Assembly: GCA_035518875.1 (NCBI GenBank)
Contig: DATIXD010000015.1
Span: forward strand, 1-15,934
Length of the DNA: 15,934 nt
Reading direction: 5' to 3'
Source: DATIXD01 sp035518875
GTDB lineage: Bacteria > Pseudomonadota > Gammaproteobacteria > Methylococcales > Methylococcaceae
Shown: in pieces, positions 14,994-15,934 of the stretch
Layout of the letters: every line of letters begins with the position of its first letter
How positions within the stretch are numbered: position 1 is the stretch's first letter
Made by a program: the position numbers and the translations under genes
Notes under the pieces: model-generated
What the model was told of the DNA's origin: nothing
The model's input: the letters and a program-made list of their open reading frames with translations, nothing else
The model's database searches: none

Positions 14994-15047
14994 GGAGGCT
15001 TCCTCAAACTACCCGCTATGCGGGTAGTACCTGATTGCCGGAGCAAT
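14972..15047. repeat. Cluster of small palindromes before the NTPase gene
   Basis: Five symmetrical elements lie within 76 bases. They are GGGC/GCCC with a GTTTTT loop (14972-14985); the perfect palindrome CCTTATAAGG (14986-14995); GAGG-CTT-CCTC (14995-15005); a 9-bp perfect stem ACTACCCGC, loop TAT, GCGGGTAGT (15008-15028); and ATTGC-CGGA-GCAAT (15034-15047). The gene's ribosome site lies about 50 bases further on. They could be operators, a structured leader or a small RNA; none has a T-run that would make it a normal terminator. Confidence 0.55.
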
Positions 15048-15109
15048 ACGTCATGCGGATCCCGAAGAGGTAGTTTATTCTTCTTATATCCCACTCCGCG
15101 GAGGTAACT

Positions 15110-15934
15110 ATGGCTTCGTCGACAACTGTATTCGTAACGGATGTTTCCCTGAGCTTCCCGATTTTGCCGTCGCCGTGCATCGATCGCGAGCACAATCTCA
15201 AGACAATCGACCACATGTTTCATTCGGGGGGGCGCATTGTCGTGGTAACCGGGCAAGCCGACATCGGAAAAACAACGCTATTGGCACAGTTTGCCGCCTC
15301 AAAAGGAAACGCAGCAATCAGCTTCTTCATTCGGCCGATTAGTGATCTCGGATACGACCCCGTCCAGTTTCAATATGACCTGTGCAACCAACTGACTTTC
15401 ATTCTCGACGGCGTTCGTCTCAACGAGACTGTAGTACCAACTCAAGCAGATGCGCGTGAGCTAATACATCGTTTCGTTCGTCAAGCTCGCCAAACAAAGA
15501 AAACTCTTTACTTCATCGTGGATGGGCTTGCCGATGTTCCTACTGTACACGCCGATGTCACACAGTGGATTCTCGAAGTACTACCTCTTGAGATGGAGTC
15601 ATTTCGCATTTTGCTTTCAGGAGACGTCGACCGCTTACCAGAGAGAATCCGTTCGGCGGATTGTCTGAAGACTTTCGTGCTGGGCGGATTTAGCCATGAC
15701 GAGCAACGCAGAGCTCTCGAAGGTTGCGGCCTAACGGACTCGGACGTCGGCCGTCTTAGCAAGTTCTGTAACGGAAGTCCCGGCGTTACTCAGAGCGTGA
15801 GACGCTTGCTGCTCCAAGGACAGAAGACGGACGACATTCTTGACCTTGCGACTGATGAGGCAATCGACCTCTTCCGACTCGAATGGAATAAGGTTCAGCA
15901 AGACGACAAGGATCAGTTGCTGGTTCTCACCTTG
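15110..15934 (+). CDS. STAND-type P-loop NTPase, N-terminal part (3' end outside the window)
   Basis: The frame stays open to the last base, giving 275 residues of a longer protein. It shows Walker A as GQADIGKT (48-55), Walker B as LYFIVDG (133-139), and RILLSGD (166-172) at the position expected for a sensor strand. CNGSPG (220-225) fits the GxP motif of NACHT/NB-ARC/STAND modules. FIRPISDLGYDP then DLCNQL (74-95) are distinctive but I cannot name the subfamily. There is no effector domain before the NTPase, so any effector, repeats or sensor would be C-terminal and unseen. GGAGGT at 15100-15105 is a strong ribosome site 4 bases from the ATG. Codon use (CTA, GTA, ACA, ATA) and lower GC differ from the flagellar genes, suggesting transfer. 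Such NTPases include transcription regulators and antiviral NLR-like proteins. Confidence 0.8.
   Translation, partial: MASSTTVFVTDVSLSFPILPSPCIDREHNLKTIDHMFHSGGRIVVVTGQADIGKTTLLAQFAASKGNAAISFFIRPISDLGYDPVQFQYDLCNQLTFILDGVRLNETVVPTQADARELIHRFVRQARQTKKTLYFIVDGLADVPTVHADVTQWILEVLPLEMESFRILLSGDVDRLPERIRSADCLKTFVLGGFSHDEQRRALEGCGLTDSDVGRLSKFCNGSPGVTQSVRRLLLQGQKTDDILDLATDEAIDLFRLEWNKVQQDDKDQLLVLTL

Noticed and set aside
1..15934. CRISPR array, rRNA genes or complete insertion sequence
   Set aside because: No regularly spaced direct repeats, no rRNA-like sequence and no transposase were seen on either strand.

Overview
The window looks like chromosomal DNA of a motile, GC-rich gammaproteobacterium. 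The main evidence is a polar-type flagellar export and switch operon in the order fliL-M-N-O-P-Q-R-flhB. It also has a sigma-54 type promoter, a TonB-ExbB-ExbD energy module, a DUF423 inner-membrane protein, and an EAL protein beside a multi-PAS phosphatase. No 16S or other marker gene is present, so genus is not called.

Layout. 1-885 (+): the 3' end of a GGDEF-EAL cyclic-di-GMP protein. 898-3504 (-): a convergent five-PAS SpoIIE/RsbU-type phosphatase whose second PAS resembles the FixL haem PAS and whose fifth resembles a LOV domain with Met in place of the photoactive Cys. 3508-4017: gene-free. 4018-5814 (+): tonB-exbB-exbD. 6051-6848 (+): a short-chain dehydrogenase. 6849-7437: a decayed stretch with an intergenic repeat hairpin and a minus-strand remnant of a FadL-type outer-membrane protein. 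7438-8579 (+): a tight three-gene unit of an IsdG-like monooxygenase, a yeast-type cytosine deaminase and a DUF423 protein. 8580-9130: gene-free. 9131-14676 (+): the flagellar operon, led by a near-consensus sigma-54 -24/-12 promoter. 14677-15109: gene remnants and a cluster of small palindromes. 15110 to the end (+): the N-terminal 275 residues of a STAND-type P-loop NTPase that runs off the window.

How the parts fit. FliL (stator/basal body), FliM and FliN (C-ring switch) and FliO/P/Q/R/FlhB (export gate) form one transcription unit with several overlapping start/stop codons. The EAL protein and the PAS-phosphatase are environmental signalling genes and could feed into motile/sessile decisions, but nothing in the sequence ties them to the flagellar genes. 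TonB-ExbB-ExbD is a complete energiser with no receptor gene beside it.

The most interesting area is the right edge. The flagellar gene run stops after flhB, flhA does not follow, base and codon use shifts, and a STAND NTPase begins behind a palindrome-rich leader. That is the look of an inserted accessory, possibly defence-type, locus. The second highlight is the combination of a haem-type PAS and a Cys-less LOV-like PAS in one phosphatase.
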